The notes below the pieces were generated by a model, which had not been told where the DNA came from, did no database searches, and saw nothing but the letters and a program-made list of their open reading frames with translations. The position numbers and the translations under genes were made by a program. Shown piece by piece: positions 52,355 through 62,549 of a stretch of DNA of 64,000 bases (its first letter is position 1; each line of letters opens with the position of its first letter). Origin of the DNA: Caballeronia jiangsuensis (GTDB lineage Bacteria > Pseudomonadota > Gammaproteobacteria > Burkholderiales > Burkholderiaceae); the NCBI GenBank assembly GCA_000648925.1, contig JFHF01000007.1, positions 140,268 to 204,267 of the forward strand. Reading direction: 5' to 3'.

Positions 52355-53929
52355 ATGATTCAATCAATCCTCGACGCGCTGAACACCGATATCAGCTACC
52401 TGGTCGCCATGCTCCTGGTGTTCTTCTATGCCTGGAGCCGCTTCAATACGCCCCGGACAGTGCGCTCCGAGACGAGCCGTTTCCAGTTCTACGGCAGCGG
52501 CGTGGCCTATGTCATCTGCTGCGAAGCAATGCTGCTGATCATCACGTGGCTGGTGAAGGACAATCCGGACGCCATCAACTGGCTGCACATGGGCGCTGAG
52601 GGAAGCGTCAGCAAGGAGGTTTCAGGATTCGATGCGCCGGCCATCGGCGCGCTCATGCTGACGACCCTGCTTCCGAGTTTTCCGTTTCTTCGGGATTTCG
52701 ACGCAGGCATGCTCTCGTTCTTTCACGGCATGGGCGCCATTCCCGTCAATGCGATCCGCTGGGTGCAGCGGCTCGGCTCGGTTTCTTTCGTCATGACCGA
52801 GAGCGCGCTCGAAAGGGCGAGACAGTACGTCAGATGCCGGCCCGACCTGCAGGACGATCTTGCGCTGAAACTGGTCATCGACCCGGAAGGCGCCAGGATT
52901 CCTCACGCATTCACCGAAGTCGTGGTGCTCTATGTCGCCTACCGCGACCTGGAGATTCAACCCCGCTTCGTCAGTGCGTTCCCGGAAATAGATACGGAGT
53001 TCGAAGCGAAGATGGCTAACTTCTTCGCGCACAGTCTGGGCTACTTCGCGACGATCGACCAGTTGTCCGCGCAGAAGCTCCAGCCCCCCGCGGATGCGAC
53101 CGAGAATATCCGCAAGGTGATTCTCGCGAGCGCCGCCGATGTCAAACTGATGCTCGCAAGGGCGCTCCTCTACAGTTGCAACAACGATCTCGCGGTCGCC
53201 AATAAATTCCGGGCGATGGGTTTCGCCATCCCGCCGGCGAAGCGCATCCTCATACCGGCGAATTTGCTGTGTCTCGATCTGCTGGGCGTGATCGCGCTCT
53301 TCATCGTTTCGACGGTGCTTTCCGCCAACACCATGCCCATCGAGAAGGCGTTTTCGATCGGCGTGCTCGTCGCCTTCAATCACGTGATCGCGGCCATCGC
53401 CGCTCTCGTGCCGAAGCAGGCGTGGAAGTTCGCGGATATCGAGCGATCGAATGAACGGCCGTGGCTCGCCTATTTTCTCTCGACACTGGCCGCGCTTCTG
53501 GTGGGATTGACGGCGTCGTATGCGTTCTATCTGTATCGCATCCACTTTTTCGATGCGAGCGGCCCGGTTCTGCCGTTCTCCGCGCAATGCAAGTGGCTGG
53601 TTCTGTCGACGGTGCTCGCGCTCGCACTGGCGTTCGAATGCGACAACTTTCGCAACGATGTTCCGCCACCCCTGCTCCGGTGGGCCGAAGGCGCTGGCCT
53701 CGGTGTTCTGATGGGGATGGTGGGCGCATTCGTCGTGTACTGGCTCCGTGTGGATCAGGCGCTGCTTCACGCGAACGACAAGCCGCCCAGCCTGTTGGTG
53801 CCGATATTGCTGAGCGCCGCGATCGGTGCGCTGTTCGGCTCGACGATCCCTCATTGGTATCGCACGTCCGTGTCGCGCGTCACGAAACCGCCGCGGCCGG
53901 ATAGCCTGGCGACGCCTGCGGCCATATAG
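52355..53929 (+). CDS. Uncharacterised membrane protein (524 aa)
   Basis: No recognised family. Two hydrophobic helices at the N-terminus (residues 12-30 and 50-66), a soluble middle of about 220 aa (residues 85-305, acidic/helical, with DPEGARIPHAFTEVVVLYVAYRD), then about six helices to the C-terminus. GGGAG precedes ATG 52355. It lies 123 nt downstream of the protease and is followed by a strong terminator, so it may be a separate transcription unit. The middle domain could be sensory, but nothing in the sequence says so. Confidence 0.75.
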   Translation: MIQSILDALNTDISYLVAMLLVFFYAWSRFNTPRTVRSETSRFQFYGSGVAYVICCEAMLLIITWLVKDNPDAINWLHMGAEGSVSKEVSGFDAPAIGALMLTTLLPSFPFLRDFDAGMLSFFHGMGAIPVNAIRWVQRLGSVSFVMTESALERARQYVRCRPDLQDDLALKLVIDPEGARIPHAFTEVVVLYVAYRDLEIQPRFVSAFPEIDTEFEAKMANFFAHSLGYFATIDQLSAQKLQPPADATENIRKVILASAADVKLMLARALLYSCNNDLAVANKFRAMGFAIPPAKRILIPANLLCLDLLGVIALFIVSTVLSANTMPIEKAFSIGVLVAFNHVIAAIAALVPKQAWKFADIERSNERPWLAYFLSTLAALLVGLTASYAFYLYRIHFFDASGPVLPFSAQCKWLVLSTVLALALAFECDNFRNDVPPPLLRWAEGAGLGVLMGMVGAFVVYWLRVDQALLHANDKPPSLLVPILLSAAIGALFGSTIPHWYRTSVSRVTKPPRPDSLATPAAI

Positions 53930-53987
53930 CCGGGCAAGGCGTCGCGGCGCAGATTTCAAAGTCTGCTGCTAGCTTTGTCTTATCGAT

Positions 53988-54021
53988 GCGCGCGCACGTC
54001 ATGTGCGCGCGCTTTTCGTTT
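53988..54021 (+). terminator. Strong intrinsic terminator
   Basis: GCGCGCGCAC pairs perfectly with GTGCGCGCGC across the loop GTCAT and is followed by TTTTCGTTT. It ends the transcript of the membrane-protein gene. Confidence 0.88.
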
Positions 54022-54103
54022 AACCCGTGTCTGCTCCCACGCACGCCGGAACGGCTTAAACTACCTTCAGACCTACCCCAATTTCTTCGTCAGATGGAAA
54101 AAG

Positions 54104-57100
54104 ATGGAAAACCCAGATCACGCCGCGGGCGACCGGACGGCAGCGCACCGCGCGACGCCTACGCTCGACTTCCCGGTTGTCGGCATCGGCGCATCGGCGG
54201 GCGGCATTCAGGCCCTGATCCGGTTCTTCGAACACATGCCGCCGGATCCGGGCATGACCTTCGTGATCGTGCTTCATCTCTCGCCTTCCCACGAAAGTCA
54301 GGCTGACAACGTTCTGCGGCGCGTCACGCGCCTGCCGGTCTCGCAGGTGACCGAAGCCACGCCCATCGAAAAAAATCACGTCTATCTGATTTCTCCGGCG
54401 ACCGCGCTATCGATGACCGATGGCTACTTGTCCGCGACGCCGGCCGAGCGCGGGCGAGGCCGAGGGCGAGGGCGGGCCGTCGCAATCGATCTGTTCTTCC
54501 GCAGCCTCGCCGAAGCGCACGGCGAGCGCGCGATCAGCGTCATTCTTTCAGGGTCGGGCAGCGACGGCGCGATAGGCATCGGCCGCATCAAGGAGTGCGG
54601 CGGCGTCACGCTGGCCCAGTCGCCGGAAGACGCCGAGTATGGGGAAATGCCCGCCAACGCGATGGCAACCGGTCAGGTCGACATCGTGCTGCCGGTGGTC
54701 GATATCCCGCAAAAGCTGATCGAATTGAATGAGAACGCTCGTTCGATCACGCTGCCGTCAGCCGACGTCGAGCCGGCAGCGGCGGAACTCGATCCGGCGG
54801 AGGACGGCGCGGTTTCGGCGGAACACGCGCTGCATCGCGTTCTGAATACGCTGCGCATTCGCACCGGTCATGACTTCCGGCACTACAAGCGCGCCACCGT
54901 ATTGAGGCGAATCGAACGCCGTTTGCAGGTCAACGGCCTGCCGAATCTGCTGGCCTATCAGCGCTTCGTCGAAACGCATCCGGAAGAAACGGGCGCGCTG
55001 CTTCGCGACATGCTGATCGGCGTGACGAACTTCTTTCGCGACCGTCAGGCGTTCGAGGCCGTCGAGCGCGAAATCGTGCCGGCCGTCATCGAGAGAAAGC
55101 TGGATGGCGATCCGATTCGCGTATGGGTCGCCGGATGTTCGACGGGTGAAGAGGCCTACTCGCTCGCCATGCTGTTCAGCGAGCGCAAGGCGACGGGCGC
55201 AGAGTTGCCGAGACTTCAAATATTCGCAACGGACCTCGACCAGCAGGCGATAGAACTCGCGCGAACCGGCAGCTATCCGGAGTCGATTCTGACCGACATC
55301 TCGCCCTCGCGCCTGCGGCGTTTCTTTACGTTCGAGCGCGGCCGCTATGTCATCAACAAGGCGCTGCGCGACAGCGTGCTGTTCGCGCCGCATAACGTGC
55401 TGCGCGATCCGCCGTTCTCGCATCTCGATCTCGTGTCGTGCCGCAACCTGCTGATCTATCTCGACCGGACCGTGCAGCGTCAGGTGCTCGAAACTTTCCA
55501 TTTCGCGCTCCAGCCCGGCGGTTTGCTGTTTTTGGGAACGTCGGAGTCGGTGGACATCGCGGACGATCTCTTCAGCACGGTCGACAAGAAGAACCGGATC
55601 TATCGGGCGAGGATGCTGCCCACGAAAGTCCCCGTGATCTCGTCGCCGGCGGTGACCGGCAACCAGGCGGCCGCGCCGCGTGCGCTCGCGCCGGCGCCCA
55701 TGCGCGACTCGGCGAGCGTGACTTTCGCGAGTCTTCATCGGCAGGCGATCGAACGCTATGCACCGCCGAGCGTGCTGGTGGACCGCAACGCGGAGATCCT
55801 GCACATGTCCGACGGAGTCGGGCGATTCCTGCGCTATGTCGGTGGCGAGCCCTCGCACAATCTGCTCATGCTCATCAACCCCGACCTCGGGCTCGAACTA
55901 CGCACCGCGCTCTTTCAGGCGCTGCAAAACGGCAGGAGCGTGGATGCGCAACGGGTGCGCTTCTCGCGCGGCGCCACGCATTCCTACGTGACCATGACGG
56001 TTCGTCCGTTCAACGACGCGACGGACTCAGCGGAGTTCTGCACGATTTTCTTCGATGAAGTCGATGAGACGACGCGGCCTGACGAAGAAGTGCAAGACGG
56101 CGCGGATCAGAATCCCTTCGTCGCGCATCTGGAGGGGGAACTGCATCGCACCAAGGAACTGCTGCGGCTGAGCATCGAGCAATCCAACGCATCGAACGAG
56201 GAACTGAAGGCTTCGAACGAAGAACTTCAGGCGATCAACGAAGAGATGCGCTCGGCGACCGAAGAACTCGAAACGAGCAAGGAAGAGTTGCAGTCGGTCA
56301 ACGAGGAACTCGTCACCGTCAATAGCGCGCTTCAGCTCAAGGTCGAGGAAACGGCGAAGGCCAACGACGATTTGCAGAACCTCATCGCGTCGACGGGCAT
56401 CGCCACGATTTTTGTCGACAGCGACATGCGCATCAAGCGATTCACGGCGCCCGCCGTCAGGTTGTTCAACCTGATCGAAACGGACATCGGACGTTCGCTG
56501 TTCGACCTGACGCATCGCCTGATCTATCCGGAACTGGCCAGCGACGCTAGCGCCACTTTCCAGAGCCTGCAGATCACGCAGCGCGAAGTCGGCACGACGA
56601 GCGGCGAATGGTATCTGGTCCGGCTGCTGCCTTACCGTACCGCCGAAGACCGCATCGACGGCGCGGTGCTGACGCTCATCGACGTCACGGAGCGGCGCGT
56701 GGCCCAGCACGAGGTTCGCCTGGGAGAGGAACGGCTCAAGCTCGCCGCACTCGCGACAGACGACTACGCGATCATCGTGCAGGACCTGGACGGCAGGATC
56801 GTGAGCTGGAACAAGGGCGCGCAACGCGTGTTCGGTTACGACGAACCGGAGGTGCTGGGCAAGCCGGTCGATCTGATCTTCACGCCGGAGGATCGCGCGC
56901 AGGATGTCGCGCTCCGGGAACGCGAGACCGCAAAGGCGATCGGCCGGGCGGAAGATGAACGGTGGCATCAACGCAAGGATGGCCGGCGAATCTATTGCAG
57001 CGGCGTGACGACCACGATCACCAGCGAGGGCTTCAACGGACTGGCCAAGATCGTCCGCGACATGACCGACAGAAAGAGCGTGGAGAGTCAGCAGCAGTTG

Positions 57101-58258
57101 CAACTCGAGATCGAGCGAGCGACGCGTGCTCAGGCCGAATCCGTCAATCGCCAGAAGGACGAGTTCTTCGCGGTGCTGTCACACGAACTCAAGAATCCAT
57201 TGAATCTCATCCACGTGAAGGCCGAACTGCTCGGACGTGCGCCGGATGCAAGGCACATTCCGCTGGTGCAGAGTGCGGCCGAGGCGATTCAGCGCTCGGT
57301 GATCAGTCAGGCGAAGATCATCGACGATCTTCTCGACCTGTCCCGGGTGCGCACGGGAAAGCTCGCGCTGAATTTCGCCGATGTCGATCTCGCGGCTATC
57401 GTACGCTCCGTAACGGACGCCTGCGCCGGCGATGCGAGGAATAGCGGCATCGCCCTGAGCACGTCGCGGACCGACACCGCGCTTGTCATCCAGGCCGATT
57501 CCGTGCGCGTCGAACAAATGCTGTGGAATCTGCTTCGCAATGCGCTGAAATTCACGCCTCTCGGGGGCAGTATCGGGGTCGCGCTGTCCGAAGACAATCG
57601 CTTCGCCTGCATCGAAGTGACGGACTCGGGCAGGGGCATTGCGCCGGAGGTCCTGCCCAAGGTCTTCGACCTGTTCAGTCAGGCGCAAGGGAGCGTCAAA
57701 CGGGACAGCAGCGGACTCGGGATCGGTCTGTCGCTCACGAAGCAACTTGCGGAAATGCATGGCGGAACGATCGAAGGGAACTCGGCGGGAGTCGGCTTAG
57801 GCGCCTGTTTCCGCTTGTGGTTGCCCAAGAATTCGCCTTTTGCCACGCGCGCGAAGTCGACGGGCATCGCTGACCCGAGCATCCTCAGGGGGCTGAGGGT
57901 CCTGCTGGTCGACGATTCGATCGAAGGCCTCGAAGCGTTCGGCGCGCTGCTCGAACTCGAAGGCGCCGAGGTCACCGCCGAGTCGAGTGCGCGAAAAGCG
58001 CTGGCCCTGGCGATGGATCGCCAGTTCGATCTGATCCTGTCGGACATCGCCATGCCCGAAATGAGCGGGTACGAATTGATCGAAGCACTGCGCGAGCAAG
58101 CCAATACCGCGAAAGTTCCGGCCATAGCGCTGACGGGGTTCGGGCGCGATCAGGATGCCGCGCGTGCGTTGCGCGCCGGCTTCGATGCGCATATCGGAAA
58201 GCCAGTGACGTTGAGTGCGTTACTGGCTGTCCTCGGGGCGAACATGCTGCGACGCTAG
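54104..58258 (+). CDS. CheB-CheR fusion with PAS, histidine kinase and receiver domains
   Basis: A 1384-aa cytosolic signalling fusion. CheB methylesterase (about 20-215) has the catalytic Ser in GIGASAGGIQ, His in VLHLSPSHES and Asp in LSGSGSDGAIG. CheR methyltransferase (about 260-530) has RVWVAGCSTGEEAYSLAM for SAM. A linker, then a long coiled coil (residues 680-765, ELKASNEELQAINEEM type) and two PAS domains follow. The kinase has His1027 in SHELKNP and GIGLSLTKQLAE; the final receiver has VLLVDDS and Asp1314 in LILSDIAMPEMSG. Such fusions sense signals and link methylation-type modules to phosphorelay. No chemoreceptor gene is nearby. ATG 54104 was chosen for the N-terminal CheB start. 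Confidence 0.93.
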   Translation: MENPDHAAGDRTAAHRATPTLDFPVVGIGASAGGIQALIRFFEHMPPDPGMTFVIVLHLSPSHESQADNVLRRVTRLPVSQVTEATPIEKNHVYLISPATALSMTDGYLSATPAERGRGRGRGRAVAIDLFFRSLAEAHGERAISVILSGSGSDGAIGIGRIKECGGVTLAQSPEDAEYGEMPANAMATGQVDIVLPVVDIPQKLIELNENARSITLPSADVEPAAAELDPAEDGAVSAEHALHRVLNTLRIRTGHDFRHYKRATVLRRIERRLQVNGLPNLLAYQRFVETHPEETGALLRDMLIGVTNFFRDRQAFEAVEREIVPAVIERKLDGDPIRVWVAGCSTGEEAYSLAMLFSERKATGAELPRLQIFATDLDQQAIELARTGSYPESILTDISPSRLRRFFTFERGRYVINKALRDSVLFAPHNVLRDPPFSHLDLVSCRNLLIYLDRTVQRQVLETFHFALQPGGLLFLGTSESVDIADDLFSTVDKKNRIYRARMLPTKVPVISSPAVTGNQAAAPRALAPAPMRDSASVTFASLHRQAIERYAPPSVLVDRNAEILHMSDGVGRFLRYVGGEPSHNLLMLINPDLGLELRTALFQALQNGRSVDAQRVRFSRGATHSYVTMTVRPFNDATDSAEFCTIFFDEVDETTRPDEEVQDGADQNPFVAHLEGELHRTKELLRLSIEQSNASNEELKASNEELQAINEEMRSATEELETSKEELQSVNEELVTVNSALQLKVEETAKANDDLQNLIASTGIATIFVDSDMRIKRFTAPAVRLFNLIETDIGRSLFDLTHRLIYPELASDASATFQSLQITQREVGTTSGEWYLVRLLPYRTAEDRIDGAVLTLIDVTERRVAQHEVRLGEERLKLAALATDDYAIIVQDLDGRIVSWNKGAQRVFGYDEPEVLGKPVDLIFTPEDRAQDVALRERETAKAIGRAEDERWHQRKDGRRIYCSGVTTTITSEGFNGLAKIVRDMTDRKSVESQQQLQLEIERATRAQAESVNRQKDEFFAVLSHELKNPLNLIHVKAELLGRAPDARHIPLVQSAAEAIQRSVISQAKIIDDLLDLSRVRTGKLALNFADVDLAAIVRSVTDACAGDARNSGIALSTSRTDTALVIQADSVRVEQMLWNLLRNALKFTPLGGSIGVALSEDNRFACIEVTDSGRGIAPEVLPKVFDLFSQAQGSVKRDSSGLGIGLSLTKQLAEMHGGTIEGNSAGVGLGACFRLWLPKNSPFATRAKSTGIADPSILRGLRVLLVDDSIEGLEAFGALLELEGAEVTAESSARKALALAMDRQFDLILSDIAMPEMSGYELIEALREQANTAKVPAIALTGFGRDQDAARALRAGFDAHIGKPVTLSALLAVLGANMLRR

Positions 58259-58279
58259 CAAGCCGGCGCGTGCGCGCAA

Positions 58280-59962
58280 TTAGAAGCGGTCGCCTTCGAA
58301 ACCGGGCAACGCCTGCGTCCCTTCGATCTCGACCGAATGCAGCCGCCTTGCATCGACGCCGAGAAGTCTCAGCATGGTCGGCGCGACTTGCGTCGTCACC
58401 ACGCGGTCATCGACCGTGCGGCCCGCGTGCTTCACGCCCGGCGCGTACACGATCAGGCCGAGGTGACCGTCGTCGGGCGCGTTGCCGCCGTGCTCTTCAT
58501 CCTTCGATGCGCTCGACGTATAGATCACACCCGGATTCGGCTGCACGATGATGTCCGGCGTGCGCCCCTCGCGCGGATCGCCGAATGCGGCCGCGATGCG
58601 CGGACCGTAAAGCAGATAGGCATACGGCCCGTCCGCGCAGATGCCCGGCGCGTTGCAGCTCAGATTGTCCTTGAGCGACTTCACGGCTTGCGCCAGTTGA
58701 TGCTGATCGCGCAGCCAGATGAGACTGACATCGTCGCTTTGCACGAAGCCGGTGTCGGCGAGGCCGCTGCCATCGTTCAGATTGCCGGTCTTCGTCGCAT
58801 TCTGGCCGTAGTTGCCCTTCGGATCGAGATAGTCGTTCGCCTGAAGCAGCGCCGCGACCGTATCGCCATTTTTGATGAGCTTGCTGTGATCGGTCGGCGA
58901 CTGGCCGTGCTTGGCCGTCACGATGATCGCCGTGGACCGGTACAGCCCGCGCTGCTTCAGCTCCGACACGATGCGCCCGAGCGATGCATCGACATAAGCG
59001 ATGGCTGCGCTCACCTGCGGACCCGGCGTGAAGCTCGCGTCGAGATAGCCGCCGTTCGTTGCCACCGTGGCTTTCTGCGCGACGCTCAGCGTCTGGAAGT
59101 TCGCGCCGAAGATGGTCGGAACGCCGGGCGCGGGGTCGCCTGTCGAACTCTTGCCGTCGATCTGGTTGATGAGCGCCTGCACGTGGAGATCGTCGAAGAC
59201 TTCGGTGTGCGTGTAGATGTCGGTGTAGTTCGTGTTCGTCTTCGGGTCGATCGAGTTGATCTCGGTGCGCATGAGGTCGTCGACGCCCGCGCCCGACGGT
59301 CCGTTCAGCCAGTCGTAGCCCCACGCATGTTTGTCGGCCCATGCGGTGCGCGCCTGCGGCACGCGCGCCTTGATGACTTCGAAGACGGTGTTGGTCTTCA
59401 CATAATCGTGCGGATAAACGGGCTTGCAGACGCCATCGACTTTCGCATGTGGAATCGCTTGCGGATTGAATGCATTGCCGCCGTCGAGATGCACGAGTGC
59501 GCCGCCGTTCTGGGCATCGATACCGGTGGTTTCGTCGAAGACCACATTCCAGCCTTGCGCGCCGCTGCAACTGGTATCGGACGGCGCGTACAGCGTGCGG
59601 TCGTACGACACGTCGTAAAAGAGTCCGGTCGTCTTGGGCGAACCGCCGGTCACGAGTGCGGCGAGACCGGGAAAGGAATCGGACAGCCCGGGCGTGTGAG
59701 CATTGGTGTAGGTAATGCCGTCCCTGGCGAGCAGCGCGATGTTGGGACACGCATTGGATGCGACGCAGCGCGCGACATCCTGTTCGTGCAGACCGTCGAA
59801 GCTGATGAGAATCACATGCTTCGCGGCGTCGCGGTCATCGTGATCCGGACGATGATGATCGCGGTCGTCCGCCTTTGCGTGCGACGCGTTGAATGTAGCC
59901 GCCGCGAGAATCGCGGCGACGAGAGGGCTGCGCGCGAGGGTGCGTCTGTTCGTCTTCTTCAT
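58280..59962 (-). CDS. Exported type I phosphodiesterase/alkaline phosphatase superfamily protein
   Basis: A 560-aa protein with signal peptide (SPLVAAILAAATFNASHA) and then a His/Asp-rich stretch DDRDHHRPDHDDRD. The catalytic domain has the metal-binding Asp in ILISFDGLHEQDV and the nucleophile region GLSDSFPGLAALVTGG, with later AKHGQSPTDHS and DDGHLGLIVYAPG as metal ligands. Relatives hydrolyse phosphodiesters or pyrophosphates. It is expected in the periplasm or outside. Convergent with the chemotaxis-like fusion gene. Confidence 0.9.
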   Translation of the reverse strand: MKKTNRRTLARSPLVAAILAAATFNASHAKADDRDHHRPDHDDRDAAKHVILISFDGLHEQDVARCVASNACPNIALLARDGITYTNAHTPGLSDSFPGLAALVTGGSPKTTGLFYDVSYDRTLYAPSDTSCSGAQGWNVVFDETTGIDAQNGGALVHLDGGNAFNPQAIPHAKVDGVCKPVYPHDYVKTNTVFEVIKARVPQARTAWADKHAWGYDWLNGPSGAGVDDLMRTEINSIDPKTNTNYTDIYTHTEVFDDLHVQALINQIDGKSSTGDPAPGVPTIFGANFQTLSVAQKATVATNGGYLDASFTPGPQVSAAIAYVDASLGRIVSELKQRGLYRSTAIIVTAKHGQSPTDHSKLIKNGDTVAALLQANDYLDPKGNYGQNATKTGNLNDGSGLADTGFVQSDDVSLIWLRDQHQLAQAVKSLKDNLSCNAPGICADGPYAYLLYGPRIAAAFGDPREGRTPDIIVQPNPGVIYTSSASKDEEHGGNAPDDGHLGLIVYAPGVKHAGRTVDDRVVTTQVAPTMLRLLGVDARRLHSVEIEGTQALPGFEGDRF

Positions 59963-60277
59963 GTCTCACCTTGTTGTCAATTGATGAAGCTTTCGCAGAG
60001 GCCTATCAATGTGCGGTGCAATTGCGGCGTGTCCATGAACAAGGGCTTTCGATTGACTGTCTTCTGCGTACATTATTTTTCGCCGGATGCAGTCGTTGTT
60101 AAGGATGTCATAAGGATCGGCGTGTTTCGCAGGGATATGAAACGGCCGCCCGGCGATTGCCCGGCGTTTGAAAATCGTCTGACTGAACCATCCCCAGATA
60201 ACAGATTTGTAATTCAGTCGGCGTAAGGCGCGCGTAGAATTGCTTGCAGACGAACTGGAGCAAACGGGACTGCCAGA
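59963..60277. other. Divergent regulatory region
   Basis: No gene is supported in this 315-nt gap between the exported phosphatase and the response regulator. It contains a candidate two-component binding box at 60199-60212. Confidence 0.5.
60199..60212. promoter_or_regulatory. Candidate response-regulator box 1
   Basis: TAACA-GATT-TGTAA, an inverted repeat with a 4-nt gap, 65 nt upstream of the response-regulator start. It resembles metal-responsive OmpR-type boxes (TTACA-N4-TGTAA). A similar element at 62405 precedes the DUF4148 genes. Confidence 0.45.
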
Positions 60278-60955
60278 ATGCGGGTACTCATTGTCGAAGA
60301 CGAGCAGAAGGCGGGCGCCTATATAAAAAAGGGCCTGGAGGAAGCGGGTTACTTTGTCGATGTCGTCGGCGACGGCGCCGAGGGCCTCATTCTCGCGAAA
60401 GAAGAGAACTACGATGTGATCGTTCTCGACGTCATGCTGCCATCGATGGACGGCTGGTCCATCGTCAAGAACCTGCGCGAGTCGAAGTCGACGCCCGTTC
60501 TCTTTCTGACCGCGCGCGATGACGTCGCCGACCGCGTGCGTGGCCTGGAGCTGGGTGCGGACGACTATCTGGTCAAGCCGTTCGCCTTTGTCGAACTGCT
60601 TGCCCGGGTGCGCTCACTTGCGCGTCGCGGTCCGCCTCGGGAGAGCGACCTCATCGTTCTCGGCGATCTGGAAATCGACATCACGCGGCGGCGCGTCAAG
60701 CGCGCCGGCAAGCGCATCGACCTCACCCCGCGCGAATTTGCGCTGCTTCAACTGCTTGCGAGGCGGCACGGCGAAGTATTGAGCCGCACGCAGATAGCGT
60801 CGTACGTCTGGGACATGAACTTCGACAGCGACACCAACGTGGTGGAAGTCGCGATACGAAGACTCCGCGCGAAGATCGACGACGAATTCGCCACCAAACT
60901 GATTCAGACCGTTCGCGGTGTGGGTTACGTCATCGCGCTGGAAGACTCCGCGTGA
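60278..60955 (+). CDS. OmpR-family response regulator (CusR/IrlR heavy-metal type)
   Basis: A 225-aa regulator: receiver with [24 protein letters not shown] (the CusR-type start), phospho-acceptor Asp51 in [14 protein letters not shown] and Lys in YLVKPF. The winged helix DNA-binding domain ends with the [15 protein letters not shown] and RGVGYVI motifs. It overlaps the kinase gene start by four nt (GTGA). The family responds to copper, silver, zinc or related stress in the periplasm; no metal efflux genes are in the window. Confidence 0.93.
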   Translation: MRVLIVEDEQKAGAYIKKGLEEAGYFVDVVGDGAEGLILAKEENYDVIVLDVMLPSMDGWSIVKNLRESKSTPVLFLTARDDVADRVRGLELGADDYLVKPFAFVELLARVRSLARRGPPRESDLIVLGDLEIDITRRRVKRAGKRIDLTPREFALLQLLARRHGEVLSRTQIASYVWDMNFDSDTNVVEVAIRRLRAKIDDEFATKLIQTVRGVGYVIALEDSA

Positions 60956-62418
60956 TCAGGCCGCGTTCGCTGACCACCACGCTTGCTCTGGCGTTCGCGG
61001 CGACCACACTGGCGGTATTCGGGCTTGTCGGCACGTTCGTCTACCTTGCGCTGGAACAACAGGTCAAGGTTCAGGACGATCTCGATATCGTGCTCGCGGC
61101 CCGGCATACACGCCGCCTCGCCGACGAGCTGAGCGACTACGCCGATATTCTGCGGCATCGTGAACGACTCGAAAGCCAGGTGCTCGGCAACGAAGCACTA
61201 TCGCTGCGAATCTCGGACTCGGCCGGAAAGGCGCTCGTGCAGCACAACGTCGATCCGGCGATCGGCACGCTCAAGATTCCCACCGTCGCGGTACCCGCCA
61301 ACGCACAGATCACGGAGCGTTCCATCGCGCCGCTCGCCACCGCCGGCGGCGCGCCGATTCGCGCGCTCGCCGTCGATGCCGCGTTGCAGAACGGAACGAT
61401 TGCGACCATCGTCGTCATGCGCGACATGCATGATCGCTGGGTGCTGCTGGATCGATACCGCGACAAGCTGCAACTGGCGGGCGTGCTCGGCGTTCTGCTG
61501 GCATTTAGCATCGGTTATTTTCTCGTGCGCCGCGCGATGCGGCCGGTGCGTGAAATGGCGGTCAACGCAGCCAGCATCACTTCGGACAAGCTCGATACCC
61601 GAATCGAAGTGTCGCGCGTCCCCACCGAACTCGAACCGCTCGTCGTCTCGCTGAACGGGATGCTCGCCCGATTGGAGAGCAGCTTTCAACGACTCTCGCA
61701 GTTCACCGCCGATCTCGCGCACGACATGCGCACGCCGCTTTCCAACATGCGCGGCGCGATGGAGGTGGCGCTCGCGCGGCCACGCCCGGTCGAGGAGTAT
61801 CAGGCGACGTTGGAGTCCAGCCTCGAAGAATGCGAGCGGCTTTCGCGGATGATCGAGAACGTGCTGTTTCTCGCACGCGCCGAGCATCCGCAGTTTTCGA
61901 AGAACATGCGCGTCATCGATGGCGGCAAGGAATTGCAGCATATCGCGGACTACTTCGAAGGATTGGCGGACGATGCCGGTGTTCACATCGTCGCGTGCGG
62001 GTCCGCGATGTTGCGGGTCGATGTGGAACTCTTCAGGCGCGCGGTCAGCAACCTGCTTGCCAACGCGATGCGATTCACGCCGGCGCAAGGCATGATCACG
62101 CTGTCGATCCACAGCGCGGAAGACCGGGTCCGCGTATGCGTAGAGAACGAAGGCGCGCCTATTGATCCTTCCTTGCTCGAACGGATCTTCGATCGCTTCT
62201 ACCGGGCGGATTCGTCGCGCGGCGCATCGGGGACGACGGCGGGATCGGCCGGGCTCGGACTTGCAATCGTTCGCACGATCATGGACCTGCATGGTGGCCG
62301 TGCGCACGCCGGGAGCGATGCGCGCAGCACGCGGTTCATACTGACCTTCCCGGTCGTGGAAGCGTCCGACCTGCCCGAAGGCGGCAGCGTTTCACGGGCT
62401 CAGATTTCAAACTTGTAA
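60952..62418 (+). CDS. Sensor histidine kinase (CusS/IrlS heavy-metal type)
   Basis: A 488-aa two-helix membrane kinase (helices about 10-33 and 173-195), with a periplasmic domain of about 140 aa and a HAMP linker ([18 protein letters not shown]). Phosphorylated His257 lies in [15 protein letters not shown]. The ATPase part shows [14 protein letters not shown] and [14 protein letters not shown]. Start is GTG 60952, overlapping the regulator's stop. It has no obvious metal-binding Cys/His cluster in its periplasmic loop, so its signal is not settled. Confidence 0.92.
   Translation: MIRPRSLTTTLALAFAATTLAVFGLVGTFVYLALEQQVKVQDDLDIVLAARHTRRLADELSDYADILRHRERLESQVLGNEALSLRISDSAGKALVQHNVDPAIGTLKIPTVAVPANAQITERSIAPLATAGGAPIRALAVDAALQNGTIATIVVMRDMHDRWVLLDRYRDKLQLAGVLGVLLAFSIGYFLVRRAMRPVREMAVNAASITSDKLDTRIEVSRVPTELEPLVVSLNGMLARLESSFQRLSQFTADLAHDMRTPLSNMRGAMEVALARPRPVEEYQATLESSLEECERLSRMIENVLFLARAEHPQFSKNMRVIDGGKELQHIADYFEGLADDAGVHIVACGSAMLRVDVELFRRAVSNLLANAMRFTPAQGMITLSIHSAEDRVRVCVENEGAPIDPSLLERIFDRFYRADSSRGASGTTAGSAGLGLAIVRTIMDLHGGRAHAGSDARSTRFILTFPVVEASDLPEGGSVSRAQISNL
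62405..62418. promoter_or_regulatory. Candidate response-regulator box 2
   Basis: TTTCA-AACT-TGTAA, inside the last codons of the kinase gene and 132 nt upstream of the first DUF4148 gene. It shares the N4-spaced TGTAA arm and the flanking CAGATTT with box 1. Confidence 0.4.
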
Positions 62419-62549
62419 CGTCACCGTCAGACTTTCGGCAGTGCTCCGAATCCAGAATAGCTTCAACGTCGGCATTCATCGAAGCCGGTGTCGCGAGGGT
62501 AAATTGCACTCGGGCAAGACCTTCGTTTCTATTCTGGAGAGGGAACACC

